64,000 nt of DNA from Kaistella sp. SH40-3 (GCF_030686865.1 NZ_JAQYUS010000003.1:1-64000); one strand, 5' to 3'. Shown: positions 1 through 7,934, numbered from the stretch's first letter. Translations and numbers: made by a program. The notes: generated by a model not told the origin, from the letters alone.

Positions 1-326
1 TGATTGATATAACCAGGGATATTTAATGACCACCCTAATCCTACACTAGTAGCGACTTCATTTAATTTTATACCTCCTGTATTATATGAAACAGATAAAG
101 GAATAGTTAAGTTATCAACTTTTATAGTATACAAAGGGATAGAAACATTAACCTTTCCTCTAAATAAATCAATTGAATTCTGTCCTATTTTGGATATTCC
201 ATATGTTTCAGCAGTTACTGCAGTTGGAAATATATTTTGAACTGAATTTTCACTTCCATTTATTTGACAATCCGACCAAACACTTTGACATAGCATTAAT
301 ATAATAATACATAATTTTCTCATCAT
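1..326 (-). CDS. RHS-type secreted protein, N-terminal part only (runs off the window)
   Basis: An open frame of 108 codons begins at ATG 326 (a second ATG is at 323) and continues past the window edge without a stop. It opens with a hydrophobic signal-like segment (about residues 1-18). It then carries the motifs LFRGKVNVSIPLY, LSVSYNTGGIKL and VGLGWSLN, which are typical of the N-terminus of very large RHS/YD-repeat proteins of Bacteroidetes. The start overlaps the stop of the upstream T9SS gene as ATGA, so the two are probably translated as a coupled pair. The function of the full protein cannot be seen here. Large RHS proteins are usually surface or toxin-delivery polypeptides with variable C-termini, but that is family knowledge. 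Confidence 0.75.
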   Translation of the reverse strand, partial: MMRKLCIIILMLCQSVWSDCQINGSENSVQNIFPTAVTAETYGISKIGQNSIDLFRGKVNVSIPLYTIKVDNLTIPLSVSYNTGGIKLNEVATSVGLGWSLNIPGYIN

Positions 327-1990
327 TTCTTCACAATTTTACTATTCACAACTTTCTTTTCCGTCTTCGCACTCACCACATACACTCCCTGGGGTAAAGC
401 ACTTGTATTCATTTTCGTCACGCTATTTTTCGTTTTTATATTTTGAATTACTCTTCCTGTCATATCATGCAGCGCAATCTCAGCTTCGCCATTAAATTCA
501 AACCCAATCTCCACATAACAATAATCCTCCACAGGATTTGGGTAAATCCTTATGTCTTGTTTTTCAATGAGATTATCCAAATCTTTATCACCCAATTTCA
601 AGATCTTCCAGTTCTCTTGTCCCAGTTCTTCGGCACTTGTTCCAGCCAAAAGAAAAGTTCCATCGTTCTGTAATTTAGCAGATACTAAGCGTTCCTCTTT
701 CTTTTTAGATTTGCCCTCTACATGTTTGCGCCATTCTTCTTTCCCTTCATTATTAATATACAGCATCCAGAATTTTCCATCATCGGTTTGTATCTTTTCT
801 TCTGCCTGGGTATAACCGCCAACTAAAAAGCCTTTGGTTTTATTTTCTTTGTCCTTAATCGCATCCATGCTCATCAGGATGTCGCGATTACCAAAATTAT
901 AGGAGTATTGCGCCTTTTCACTTCCGTCTTCATTCAGTGCAATGAGCCACAAATCGGTTCCTTCTTTCAAAGAAGGTCTTTTGTTCCCGGATGATTCTGA
1001 ACGACTTTCTCCTCCAATCACATATCCGTCTTCAGTAAAAGAGAGTTGTCGCAAGTGATCATCGTTTTTGCCACCGAAATTCTGTTCCCATTCCACTTTT
1101 CCCGATCGATCTAGTTTTACGATCCAATAGTCGCCTACACCGTAATTCTCAGTCTGTTTTCCGTAAAAATCAACATCAACCGGTTTTGGTTGATCAGGAT
1201 TTTTGGGATTGTTTTGTGAATTGGAAGGTTTTTGAAGGATTTGTGAACTAATGGTTTGTTTTTTCTTTCCGTTATAGGTTCCGCTGTACGAATAGATTCC
1301 TATCAAGCATCCGCCGTCTTTGGTTGGAATCACTTTTTCCACTTCATCTCTATCACTACCACCCAACACTTTTTGGTAGATTAATTTTCCGTTTTTGTCG
1401 AGTTTAGAAAGCAGTACATCCGTTCCTCCAAACCCTTGTGAGGACAGATTGGTATTTCCAGCAACAACATAACCTAAATCCAAGGTCTGTATAACCGATC
1501 GGGCTTCGTCTCCATACTGAGTGCCGATGGTTTTCTGCCATTCTTCTTCTCCATTTTCATCAATTTTAATGATCCAAATATCCGATCTCCCAAACGACTT
1601 TTCTTTCTTATCGATTCCCAAAGTGGAATAAGAAGTCCCGGCAAGCAAAAAACCACCTTCTTTGGTCGCAGTAGTTGCAGCTAAATAATCATGTCGGTTT
1701 CCTGAAAAATATTTTTCCCAAACTTGCTGACCTTGCTGATTAAGTTTCATGACATGAAAATCATAACCGTTATTCTGATTAGCTGATCCGTCAGAACTTA
1801 CCGAAGATATTTTGGAAGGTTGTATCGAACTTCCCGAAACAAGGTATTGCCCATCAATAGTGATGGAAAGTTGGGTGAGAAAATCCTGAGTAGAAGATTT
1901 TATATCTTTTTGCCACAAGGTTTTGGTTTCTTGTGCGGAAACCGAGAGTATGGCGAAAAGAAATAACACCCCAATGTAAAGTTTTTTCAT
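323..1990 (-). CDS. T9SS type A sorting domain protein with beta-propeller-like repeats
   Basis: Predicted 555-residue secreted protein. The ATG at 1990 is preferred over a longer frame reaching 2131 because it begins directly with a signal peptide (MKKLYIGVLFLF...VSAQ). The body repeats a pattern of the type DxWIxKLDxxGxxxWxKxxGGxxxD, followed by xGGxLxAGxS, about six times, as in propeller-like flavobacterial surface proteins. The C-terminus (about 480-555) has IRIYPNPVEDY, a later GxVI segment and a Lys-rich end, a type A T9SS sorting domain, so export and surface attachment or release by T9SS is expected. A Pro/Asn/Lys-rich linker interrupts the repeats near residues 300-325. Its stop overlaps the start of the RHS-like gene. 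The ligand or role is unknown. Confidence 0.8.
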   Translation of the reverse strand: MKKLYIGVLFLFAILSVSAQETKTLWQKDIKSSTQDFLTQLSITIDGQYLVSGSSIQPSKISSVSSDGSANQNNGYDFHVMKLNQQGQQVWEKYFSGNRHDYLAATTATKEGGFLLAGTSYSTLGIDKKEKSFGRSDIWIIKIDENGEEEWQKTIGTQYGDEARSVIQTLDLGYVVAGNTNLSSQGFGGTDVLLSKLDKNGKLIYQKVLGGSDRDEVEKVIPTKDGGCLIGIYSYSGTYNGKKKQTISSQILQKPSNSQNNPKNPDQPKPVDVDFYGKQTENYGVGDYWIVKLDRSGKVEWEQNFGGKNDDHLRQLSFTEDGYVIGGESRSESSGNKRPSLKEGTDLWLIALNEDGSEKAQYSYNFGNRDILMSMDAIKDKENKTKGFLVGGYTQAEEKIQTDDGKFWMLYINNEGKEEWRKHVEGKSKKKEERLVSAKLQNDGTFLLAGTSAEELGQENWKILKLGDKDLDNLIEKQDIRIYPNPVEDYCYVEIGFEFNGEAEIALHDMTGRVIQNIKTKNSVTKMNTSALPQGVYVVSAKTEKKVVNSKIVKK

Positions 1991-2398
1991 AAATTGGTTT
2001 TTCAATGGAGAAAAAGTACAATAAATAGTAATACGAAAATCGGGGTATACGACCATTTTCTCTTTATTTCGAAAACAATAACTGAAAAGAGAAGTGTGAT
2101 TAAGCAGTAACAATCTGTTATTTAACCACATAAGAATGAAAAAAGAAAACCTTAATTTTTATCAGTTTTAAGAAATCCTTTTTATTTTTTATAAACTCCC
2201 GGTTGACAAATCAATTTAATTTCTTTTTTCAACCTCTTTAATTCGTTAAAACTCTACCTTTTAACAAAAAAAAGCAGTTAGTTCTAAATATATTTGAAAG
2301 AAAAAGAATCTATTGAATGATATGACATCACATAATTTGATATTTATCTGCATATGTAAATATGACTTTTAGAAATTTTAACTAATCGTTATTCTAAA
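1991..2398. other. AT-rich intergenic gap, nothing recognised
   Basis: About 400 bases separate the T9SS gene start from the relaxase stop. I see no convincing gene, no tRNA fragment and no clear copy of the tRNA 3' end that could mark an attachment site. The left boundary of the mobile module probably lies here or further left, but the sequence does not show it. Confidence 0.5.
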
Positions 2399-3568
2399 TC
2401 ATCGCCGAGATTTTTTCTTCTTCCTCCACCACTCATCTTCCTGCTGCGAAACATAATTAGGCTTCAGGAAATCTTCTATTGCTTCACTAGCAATTTCTTG
2501 TAAACTATCTATCGTTGTTGATTTTACAGTAGTAGTAAAATCGTCTTCTCTATTTCTTATTTCCGAAGGCGCAAATACAGGCTTCAGTAAACTACCAAAA
2601 ACATTATCAATTGTCGAAAGAGAAAAACCCTGATAGTTTTTAAAAAAGAACCCGTCTTTTTGTGGACCTGTTTGAGAGCGTCCAACTTTATTGATCCAAA
2701 TATCCTGAATTTCTTTCTTCTGATTTGGTTTAAATTCTCCTTTGTATTGAACTCTCATTTTAAAGCCATCTTGCTGCAATTTTTGTCTGAGATCATTCAA
2801 GCTAGTAGCATTTTGTAGATTTTTCCGAACCGTTTGTTTAACCTCAAAAAGCAATTTTATTTCCGAAATTCTCAATTTATTTGAAATTTGAGAAAGCGTG
2901 TAACCTGCTTTGTATTGTCGTTCTGTATAAGGATTCTTATCTTTCTCCAGAATGATTCGCATTCCAGAAATACCATCTTTGACATTGGAAGAAAGTTGCA
3001 CATCAAAACCTTTTGCTTTCATTTTTGAAATTAATTCTTCAAAATTATTGGATGTTCGCAAAGATTCTGTGAGGTTTTTCAACATTTCGGCTTTTTTCTC
3101 AATTCCAATTTCAACATCGGTTTTAAGATTTCGTTCCTGGCAAATTTGTCGGACTGCTTCACCAAACCTCTCTCCTATTTTGCGTGATTTTACTGTACAT
3201 TTCCCATGAATGTTCATTCTATTCACCACAAAATGAATGTGTTTCTGTTTTGTGCTATTATGAATATCCAAACGAAATTGATTTAAGTCCGTAACTCCAA
3301 CTTTCTTTAATGCTTCAATCGCAATGTCCGTCAATTCTTCATCGGAAAGAGATTTCCCAATTTCTTCCGGTGGAGAAATATATCCGGTTAATGCCCATTT
3401 TTCAACATTAGAATTCCGGTCGGCGACGATTTTCATTTCGTGAAATTGATCTTCTGGATTGCTGCTCAAAAGAAAATTTACTGCCGCAAGTTCCGCCATT
3501 CCTTTGTCGTTTCCGTTGTATTCCAAAGCGATTTTAGAAATTATTCTGGTTGTTGCTGAATTATTCAT
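2399..3568 (-). CDS. Relaxase / mobilization nuclease
   Basis: 389-residue protein of the MobA/VirD2-like relaxase family (Relaxase domain, about residues 10-250). Visible hallmarks are an early Tyr (Y17 in ALEYN), a likely nicking residue, and the metal-binding His cluster at 101-117 with H103, H110 and H112 in KQKHIHFVVNRMN. It would nick one strand at oriT, stay covalently attached to the 5' end and lead the DNA through a conjugative channel supplied by another element. The C-terminal part is less conserved and ends in a basic KKKKSRR tail. The start overlaps the mobC-like stop by 4 bases (ATGA), consistent with a mob operon. No coupling protein or type IV secretion genes are present, so the element would be mobilizable, not self-transmissible. 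Confidence 0.88.
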   Translation of the reverse strand: MNNSATTRIISKIALEYNGNDKGMAELAAVNFLLSSNPEDQFHEMKIVADRNSNVEKWALTGYISPPEEIGKSLSDEELTDIAIEALKKVGVTDLNQFRLDIHNSTKQKHIHFVVNRMNIHGKCTVKSRKIGERFGEAVRQICQERNLKTDVEIGIEKKAEMLKNLTESLRTSNNFEELISKMKAKGFDVQLSSNVKDGISGMRIILEKDKNPYTERQYKAGYTLSQISNKLRISEIKLLFEVKQTVRKNLQNATSLNDLRQKLQQDGFKMRVQYKGEFKPNQKKEIQDIWINKVGRSQTGPQKDGFFFKNYQGFSLSTIDNVFGSLLKPVFAPSEIRNREDDFTTTVKSTTIDSLQEIASEAIEDFLKPNYVSQQEDEWWRKKKKSRR

Positions 3569-4020
3569 TCTTTATTTTTATCATTCATTCTTGAATATAA
3601 ATATTGACGGATAAGGTCAATAACTTCTTGGATTTCCATCAAAATTCGCTTCTTATTTTGGAACATATTCCATTCTCTATTTCGCAAAAGATTAGTGATC
3701 CTGGCAAAATTATTTCCGTAATTTAACAGTGTTTTATCGATTTCAAATTCATTCACTTTTAGTTCTTTTTGCAGGTGAACCATTCTTGAATAGGACGATA
3801 ATTTCAGATTAAATTCTTTCGCTTTTTTCTGGCTATCTTCATATTCAAAATCCTTCAATCGAAACGAAATTACTTTAGATAATTGCTGTTCAGATTTTTT
3901 CCTTAAACCTCCTTTTCGTCCAATTTCTTGGAAGTGTTTTTTTCTTTTTTCAGCATTCATTTTTCGCTCATTTTCTTGAGCCATTTTATCTATAAAATTT
4001 TTCAAATTATCTGCTTTCAT
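3565..4020 (-). CDS. mobC: MobC-like relaxosome accessory protein
   Basis: 151-residue basic protein upstream of, and overlapping, the relaxase. It has the GRKGG/LRKK basic stretch, then a ribbon-helix-helix-like segment (VISFRLKDFEYEDSQKKAKEF) and a C-terminal helical region with NYGNNFARITNLLRNRE. This is the usual layout of bacterial mobilization protein MobC, which binds or melts oriT so that the relaxase can nick. The palindrome-rich region 4083-4200 lies just upstream of its start, where an oriT would be expected. The symbol is by family resemblance and the overall assignment is fairly secure. Confidence 0.78.
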   Translation of the reverse strand: MKADNLKNFIDKMAQENERKMNAEKRKKHFQEIGRKGGLRKKSEQQLSKVISFRLKDFEYEDSQKKAKEFNLKLSSYSRMVHLQKELKVNEFEIDKTLLNYGNNFARITNLLRNREWNMFQNKKRILMEIQEVIDLIRQYLYSRMNDKNKE

Positions 4021-4082
4021 CTTTTATTAATTTTTAATCTAATTGTATTTCTGACGATAGGAAGAAATCAAAAACTCCCATT

Positions 4083-4200
4083 TTTACGAAAAAGCAGCAC
4101 GCGCTTTTTGTAAACATTGGGTACTTTTTGCACTAGCATCCTACCATATTTCACCTGAATCTATTTTACGCACGTTGTTTCAGGTTGCACCTGCGTAAAA
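4083..4200. other. oriT-like region with interlaced inverted repeats
   Basis: Between mobC and the primase-like gene are nested dyads. TTTACGAAAAAGC (4083-4095) faces GCTTTTTGTAAA (4103-4114), with one base skipped. TTTTACGCA (4164-4172) faces TGCGTAAAA (4192-4200), a perfect 9-bp pair. ACCTGAA (4153-4159) faces TTCAGGT (4179-4185). CAGGT (4181-4185) faces ACCTG (4189-4193). Mobilization origins usually sit beside mobC and carry such dyads, so an origin of transfer is inferred; the nick site is not identified. Confidence 0.45.
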
Positions 4201-4261
4201 AGAACACAGGCAAAAACCTTTTAGAATTTTTTGAAATCATTTCTATATGCTTTTATTTTAA

Positions 4262-5128
4262 TCACCTTCTTCTATATTTTACTTGCCTTTCTTCTGTAGG
4301 ATTATTCTGGAGCAGCCAATCATTCAAGTCCTTAAAATCAGAATACAAAACCCGACAATCTTCTGCGTTTTTTAGATCATTTTTAATAATTTCAACGGCT
4401 CGAGTTCCGGCTTCGTCGTTATCAAAATAAAGTTCAATGTTTTTATAATTTCCGATCTCGTTTTTAATTTTATGAATCATCGAAACGGAATTCAAAATGA
4501 TATAATCAGAAGTTTCTTTTTCCAGATAATTTTCTACTTTTTTAAAGGAGAGAAAGTCAAAGAAGCCTTCGAAAATTCTTACATCTTTAGAATCGTTTTT
4601 TATCGATGTAATATCTTTTTTGTCCAGACAAATTTTTGAATAAGCATTCCTAATTTCATATCCACCAGAATCATTTTTGAAACCGATCCCGAAATAATTT
4701 TTATCGTTCATCCGATAATGAATTTCTTCAACCCATTTTTTTTGATCTTCAACATTTCGGCTTTTTAAATAATGTATTAAAGCAGGATGCTGAATTTCTT
4801 TGACGTCAATTATTTCATAACCTTTTGGAAGGTTTTCTAATTTTAGATTTTGCTTTTGAAAGGAAAAATTAAATTGTTCCAAATATTTTAATGCATCGCT
4901 TACTGAACACTTTTTCACTGCTTGAACAATTGAGATGCTATCATAACTTTTTCCAGTACCAAAATCAAACGCCGTATTCTTAATAAAATCGACTGATAAA
5001 CTTGGAGTTTTCTCTTCGCGGTCAAGTGCAAAATAAAATGCGGTTCGGGAATTTTCTTTACTCGGGAAAAAAGAAAAACTTTCCAATACTGCTTTGATTG
5101 ATATATTCTTTGCTTCTGAACAATTCAT
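4262..5128 (-). CDS. Toprim-domain primase-like protein
   Basis: 288 residues. The N-terminal ~75 residues resemble the DnaG-type region (TPSLSVDFIKNTAFDFGTGKSYDSISIV), but the CHC2 zinc-binding Cys/His set is not apparent. The Toprim fold follows, with E187 in VRIFEGFFDFLSF, D236 and D238 in YFDNDEAGT, and KDLNDWL at 266-272. Such proteins synthesise or support primers for replication of mobile elements. It is followed downstream by mobC and the relaxase on the same strand, and preceded by an iteron-like block and a VapE-type ATPase. Together they make up a plausible autonomous replication module. Primase activity is inferred from the family. Confidence 0.78.
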   Translation of the reverse strand: MNCSEAKNISIKAVLESFSFFPSKENSRTAFYFALDREEKTPSLSVDFIKNTAFDFGTGKSYDSISIVQAVKKCSVSDALKYLEQFNFSFQKQNLKLENLPKGYEIIDVKEIQHPALIHYLKSRNVEDQKKWVEEIHYRMNDKNYFGIGFKNDSGGYEIRNAYSKICLDKKDITSIKNDSKDVRIFEGFFDFLSFKKVENYLEKETSDYIILNSVSMIHKIKNEIGNYKNIELYFDNDEAGTRAVEIIKNDLKNAEDCRVLYSDFKDLNDWLLQNNPTEERQVKYRRR

Positions 5129-5159
5129 AATAGTTGTATATTTCTTCTATGTTTTTTGC

Positions 5160-5349
5160 TAAACTACCTACCTACTTACCAAGTGACTGTTAATCAATTA
5201 ATTAAAGGCGTTTTTCATGCTTACCTTGATTTACCTACTTACCCAATTTCTTTAAATAGGTAACTTTAGGTAACTTTATTTAATTCTACTTACCTTTATA
5301 ACAATCTGATATAGAATGATTTAAAACCGTTAGGTAAGTAGGTAGTTTA
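5160..5349. repeat. Iteron-like block, candidate replication origin or regulatory region of the mobile element
   Basis: This 190-bp AT-rich stretch carries repeated ACCTACTTACC-type motifs. CTACCTACTTACC occurs at 5168-5180 and inverted at 5333-5345. An 11-base direct copy lies at 5233-5243. ACTTACC occurs at 5288-5294. AGGTAACTTT is repeated perfectly in tandem at 5258-5267 and 5268-5277. The block lies between the primase-like and VapE-like genes, where iterons of a Rep-type origin or binding sites of a regulator could be expected. No protein is known to bind it; the role is inferred from spacing and context. Confidence 0.55.
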
Positions 5350-5365
5350 TTTTCTATTTTTAAAA

Positions 5366-6526
5366 TTAATCTGTGGTTTTCAACCGAATTAGGTAACCAT
5401 AGATTTGTCTTTGCGGATGTTTTACTCTGGGAAATTTGAAAGATGATAATGCTCTCCCGATTTTTAAATGATTTAATCGAATTCCCTGCGTGCTCAAATC
5501 TATCATCACTTCGGTCGCAGTCTTGAATTCTTCCAGATTATCGGATGGTTCATAAAACTTGTTGATCATTTCCTGTTCTAAAGTCATCTGCGTAAATCGC
5601 TCGTTCCGCTTTTCGTTTTCGGAAATATCTGCTAAAGTCAGTTCCGGATTAAAACCCTTTCTTTTAAAAGCATTGAAGTATGCTTGTGACCAAACTTTAT
5701 CAATATCGATTTCCATTGAATAATTGAAGTTGATTTTCTCGATCACTTCAAAAATAATCCAACGCACACTCCCCGATTCATCGGTTAGAAAATCCGTTTT
5801 GTTAGTAGAACCCACGAAACTGCAAATACGCTCCAAATACTCCGCTTTACGTGCATAGGGAAGCCTTTCGTTGATATGGGTTTTTGAGATAAATGCTTTC
5901 AATGAATTGATATCTGCTTTGGCTAAAATCGAGAGTTCATCTAAATTGATAATCAAATTTTTACACAGTTTAATTCTGCTGTCTTTATCCAATCCGATAT
6001 CTTCCGAGAGATAATTCATTAATTTTCTGGGAATGAAAAATCTTAAATAGGTTGATTTTCCGCTATTTTGAATCGTATTGGCGAGGACTAAACAATGTTT
6101 ATTTATTTTTTCTTTTTCTAAAGCACATAAAACCGCTCTCGTAAACCACTTCTCCATGTGATACAGAAAAGCATTATCATTATTGGTTTTTACGTAACTA
6201 CAAAGGTTTTTTATATGATCTTCTCCGTCCCACTGTTCCAGACTTTCAAAATATTCCGAAATGGGATTATATTGGTCAATCAGATGGCTTCTCACCAGGA
6301 TTTCTAATTTATTGACTGGAATATCAATTCCAGATTGAGCGAGTTCTATAAACAACGAATTCAAGTTGAGATCAGACCACTTTTTATCTGAAGTACGTTT
6401 AATTTCGAACTCCAGCGATATGGTATTAAATCTCAAAGAATACTTAGCATTTAGATATTTCAGCGTTCGATCAAATATAGTTTTGCCTACTGTACCAGTT
6501 TGATACAGCGTTTTATCTTCCTCCAT
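5366..6526 (-). CDS. VapE-type P-loop ATPase / primase-helicase-like protein
   Basis: 386 residues matching the virulence-associated E family (superfamily 3-like ATPase found on phages and mobile islands). The region DQYNPISEYFESLEQWDG near 84-101 is typical of the family. Walker A is QNSGKST (153-159), Walker B is LIINLDELS with D196 and E197, the sensor-like segment is FVGSTNKTDFL (237-247), and an Arg-finger-like SVRWIIFEV follows (about 253-261). It probably unwinds DNA or helps initiate replication of the element. It is on the same strand as the Toprim gene, separated by the iteron-like block, and its upstream side faces the candidate small RNA at 6579-6641. Confidence 0.85.
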   Translation of the reverse strand: MEEDKTLYQTGTVGKTIFDRTLKYLNAKYSLRFNTISLEFEIKRTSDKKWSDLNLNSLFIELAQSGIDIPVNKLEILVRSHLIDQYNPISEYFESLEQWDGEDHIKNLCSYVKTNNDNAFLYHMEKWFTRAVLCALEKEKINKHCLVLANTIQNSGKSTYLRFFIPRKLMNYLSEDIGLDKDSRIKLCKNLIINLDELSILAKADINSLKAFISKTHINERLPYARKAEYLERICSFVGSTNKTDFLTDESGSVRWIIFEVIEKINFNYSMEIDIDKVWSQAYFNAFKRKGFNPELTLADISENEKRNERFTQMTLEQEMINKFYEPSDNLEEFKTATEVMIDLSTQGIRLNHLKIGRALSSFKFPRVKHPQRQIYGYLIRLKTTD

Positions 6527-6539
6527 AAAAGATTAGGTA

Positions 6540-6573
6540 TTTGGGAAGTAGAAACAAATAATTACTATATTTG
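6540..6573 (+). promoter_or_regulatory. Bacteroidetes-type promoter reading away from the VapE gene
   Basis: TTTG at 6540-6543 is followed after 22 bases by TATATTTG at 6566-6573, an exact match to the Bacteroidetes -33 TTTG and -7 TAnnTTTG consensus. It points in the plus direction although all neighbouring genes are on the minus strand. Confidence 0.6.
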
Positions 6574-6576
6574 TAC

Positions 6577-6592
6577 TTCACTTCCAAGTGAA
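6577..6592. promoter_or_regulatory. Perfect 16-bp palindrome, operator-like
   Basis: TTCACTT-CC-AAGTGAA forms a perfect dyad at the expected start point of the plus-strand promoter 6540-6573, and upstream of the minus-strand VapE gene. Binding by the neighbouring HTH protein is a reasonable guess only. Confidence 0.45.
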
Positions 6593-6641
6593 ACAATAAA
6601 TTGAAGCCTGACTACTGCTATAGTTGGGCTTTATTTTTTCT
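6579..6641 (+). ncRNA. Candidate small regulatory RNA of the mobile element
   Basis: The promoter at 6540-6573 would start transcription near 6579. About 20 bases later an 11-bp hairpin (AAGCCTGACTA, loop CTGCTA, TAGTTGGGCTT; 6602-6629, two G-U pairs) is followed by TTATTTTTTCTT, an intrinsic-terminator arrangement on the plus strand. The result would be an RNA of about 60 bases whose 3' end is antisense to the stop-codon end of the HTH gene. Small counter-transcribed RNAs are common copy-number regulators on plasmids, but no target is proven here. Confidence 0.45.
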
Positions 6642-6918
6642 TATGGTTTATAATGAAAGCATCCGCCTCCTGATCGGAAAAAATCTTGTGTTCTGTGATC
6701 CAGTTTATAATTTCAGATTTTTTAAAGTAAAGGCTACCATTAGTAGGTTTATAGAATGGAATTGCTCCAGAAGACGTAAGTTTGGTGAGCTTAGAGTAAC
6801 TCATCCCAGTATACTTAATCAAGTCAGAAGAAGTCCACACTTCTTTAGCATTTAGCGCGCCTTGCTCAACGAGAGTTTTTATCTCGTGAAGTTGCATTTT
6901 GATTTCGATTGTGGTCAT
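6631..6918 (-). CDS. Helix-turn-helix (excisionase-like) DNA-binding protein
   Basis: 95 residues. After a short N-terminal helix (EIKTLVEQG), residues about 27-75 form a MerR/excisionase-type winged helix (VWTSSDLIKYTGMSYSKLTKL, then AIPFYKP, then LYFKKSEIINWI), the HTH_17 pattern frequent on Bacteroidetes mobile elements. It probably works as a recombination directionality factor or as a regulator of the replication and mob genes. A -7-like TACATTTG lies on the minus strand at 6938-6945 upstream of the start. The candidate sRNA terminator overlaps its 3' end. No integrase gene is nearby, so a regulatory role may be more likely than excision. Confidence 0.78.
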   Translation of the reverse strand: MTTIEIKMQLHEIKTLVEQGALNAKEVWTSSDLIKYTGMSYSKLTKLTSSGAIPFYKPTNGSLYFKKSEIINWITEHKIFSDQEADAFIINHKKK

Positions 6919-6937
6919 AATAAAAATTTTAATACCA

Positions 6938-6945
6938 CAAATGTA
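6938..6945 (-). promoter_or_regulatory. -7-like element for the HTH gene
   Basis: On the minus strand TACATTTG matches the TAnnTTTG consensus about 20 bases before the HTH start at 6918. A clear TTTG partner is not seen, so confidence is modest. Confidence 0.4.
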
Positions 6946-6984
6946 TTAGTGTGAAAGCCGATGAAAGGTACGATAGTTATGTTG

Positions 6985-7047
6985 CAGAACTTTTATAATT
7001 CAAATCAGAACTTTTACAAATCAGATCGGAACTTTGAGAGAAATGTA
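6985..7047. repeat. Three degenerate 21-bp tandem repeats
   Basis: Units begin at 6985, 7006 and 7027, each starting with CAGAACTTT or CGGAACTTT; the first two share CAGAACTTTTA. The array runs across the stop codon (7014-7016) of the membrane protein gene and encodes its last residues. It could be a binding-site array of the mobile element or simple duplication. Confidence 0.45.
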
Positions 7048-7934
7048 GGGAGAAATTTATGAGTTTGAAGATGTATACTTCTTTTACTGGGCGAAATTAT
7101 AGAATCATAATTGATCGGTTTAAAGCCGTTCTTAATTTGATAATAATAAAAGTACTCTGAAATTTTAGATACATCACGTTTCAAAATTGGTTTGAAAGCT
7201 TCAAATATTAAAAACCCAACAGTTTTTTGATCGGCAAATAAATAAAGATGGTTTGTTGTTTCCCCATTACTTCTTATATCATTTATAAATTCCTTAAAAT
7301 ATTCAAATTTAAATACGTGTTCAGTTTCTATATTTTGCAAATGAAGCTTCTCTCTAATTAAAGTAGTATCAAAAAAATTCTTATCCTTCAAATGCTCAAA
7401 TAAAACCTTAATTGATTCATCACTAGCTGGACGATATACAGCAACATTGATTTCCGCTGCATCGGTTATTTTAAAATCAACATCATACTTATCGTCAATT
7501 TGAAAAATTTCATTATCGGTCATTTTAGACTTTTCTATGATTTCCACAGAGTCAGTGATTTTATTGACCTTAATACATTCTTTACTTTTGACTGAATCAA
7601 AAGTTTCGACCTTATCAAACAATTGATTATTATTCTGTTTGGGTTTATCTTTAAGATCCCTCATATTCTTATAAATGTCTGTTCCACCAACTAAAAGAAA
7701 GCCCGGAAGTAAAACAGTGACTAAAATAAAAATTGTCGTTAATAGAAAAATAATCCAGAGAGGCTTAAATAATATTTCGTAAAAGAGGTAATTAAGATAG
7801 GTTAAGACGGCAATCATCACAACTAAAATTATCGCCAAAGTAACTTTTGACTTTAGTAAAAAAGTCCAAGCAGATATGCCCTGATATTTTAAATCAAGAA
7901 TTCGCGAATTAATTTTTGTCAAAAATTTCTCCAT
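7014..7934 (-). CDS. Hypothetical membrane protein of the mobile element
   Basis: 306 residues from ATG 7934; the frame also extends to a TTG at 7964, which is less likely. Two strong transmembrane helices are visible near the N-terminus (about residues 31-54 and 58-84 of this start). A charged, probably cytoplasmic domain of about 215 residues follows and has no motif I recognise. It includes EYFKEFINDIRSNG and DQKTVGFLIFEAFKP. The gene is the last on the module before the tRNA, at a place where an integrase would often be found, but it shows no tyrosine recombinase residues. Function unknown. Confidence 0.6.
   Translation of the reverse strand: MEKFLTKINSRILDLKYQGISAWTFLLKSKVTLAIILVVMIAVLTYLNYLFYEILFKPLWIIFLLTTIFILVTVLLPGFLLVGGTDIYKNMRDLKDKPKQNNNQLFDKVETFDSVKSKECIKVNKITDSVEIIEKSKMTDNEIFQIDDKYDVDFKITDAAEINVAVYRPASDESIKVLFEHLKDKNFFDTTLIREKLHLQNIETEHVFKFEYFKEFINDIRSNGETTNHLYLFADQKTVGFLIFEAFKPILKRDVSKISEYFYYYQIKNGFKPINYDSIISPSKRSIHLQTHKFLPTFLSKFRSDL

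Noticed and set aside
6601-6855. 84-codon plus-strand frame over the HTH gene
   Set aside because: It is antisense to the HTH domain gene; its upstream part is the terminator hairpin of the candidate sRNA.
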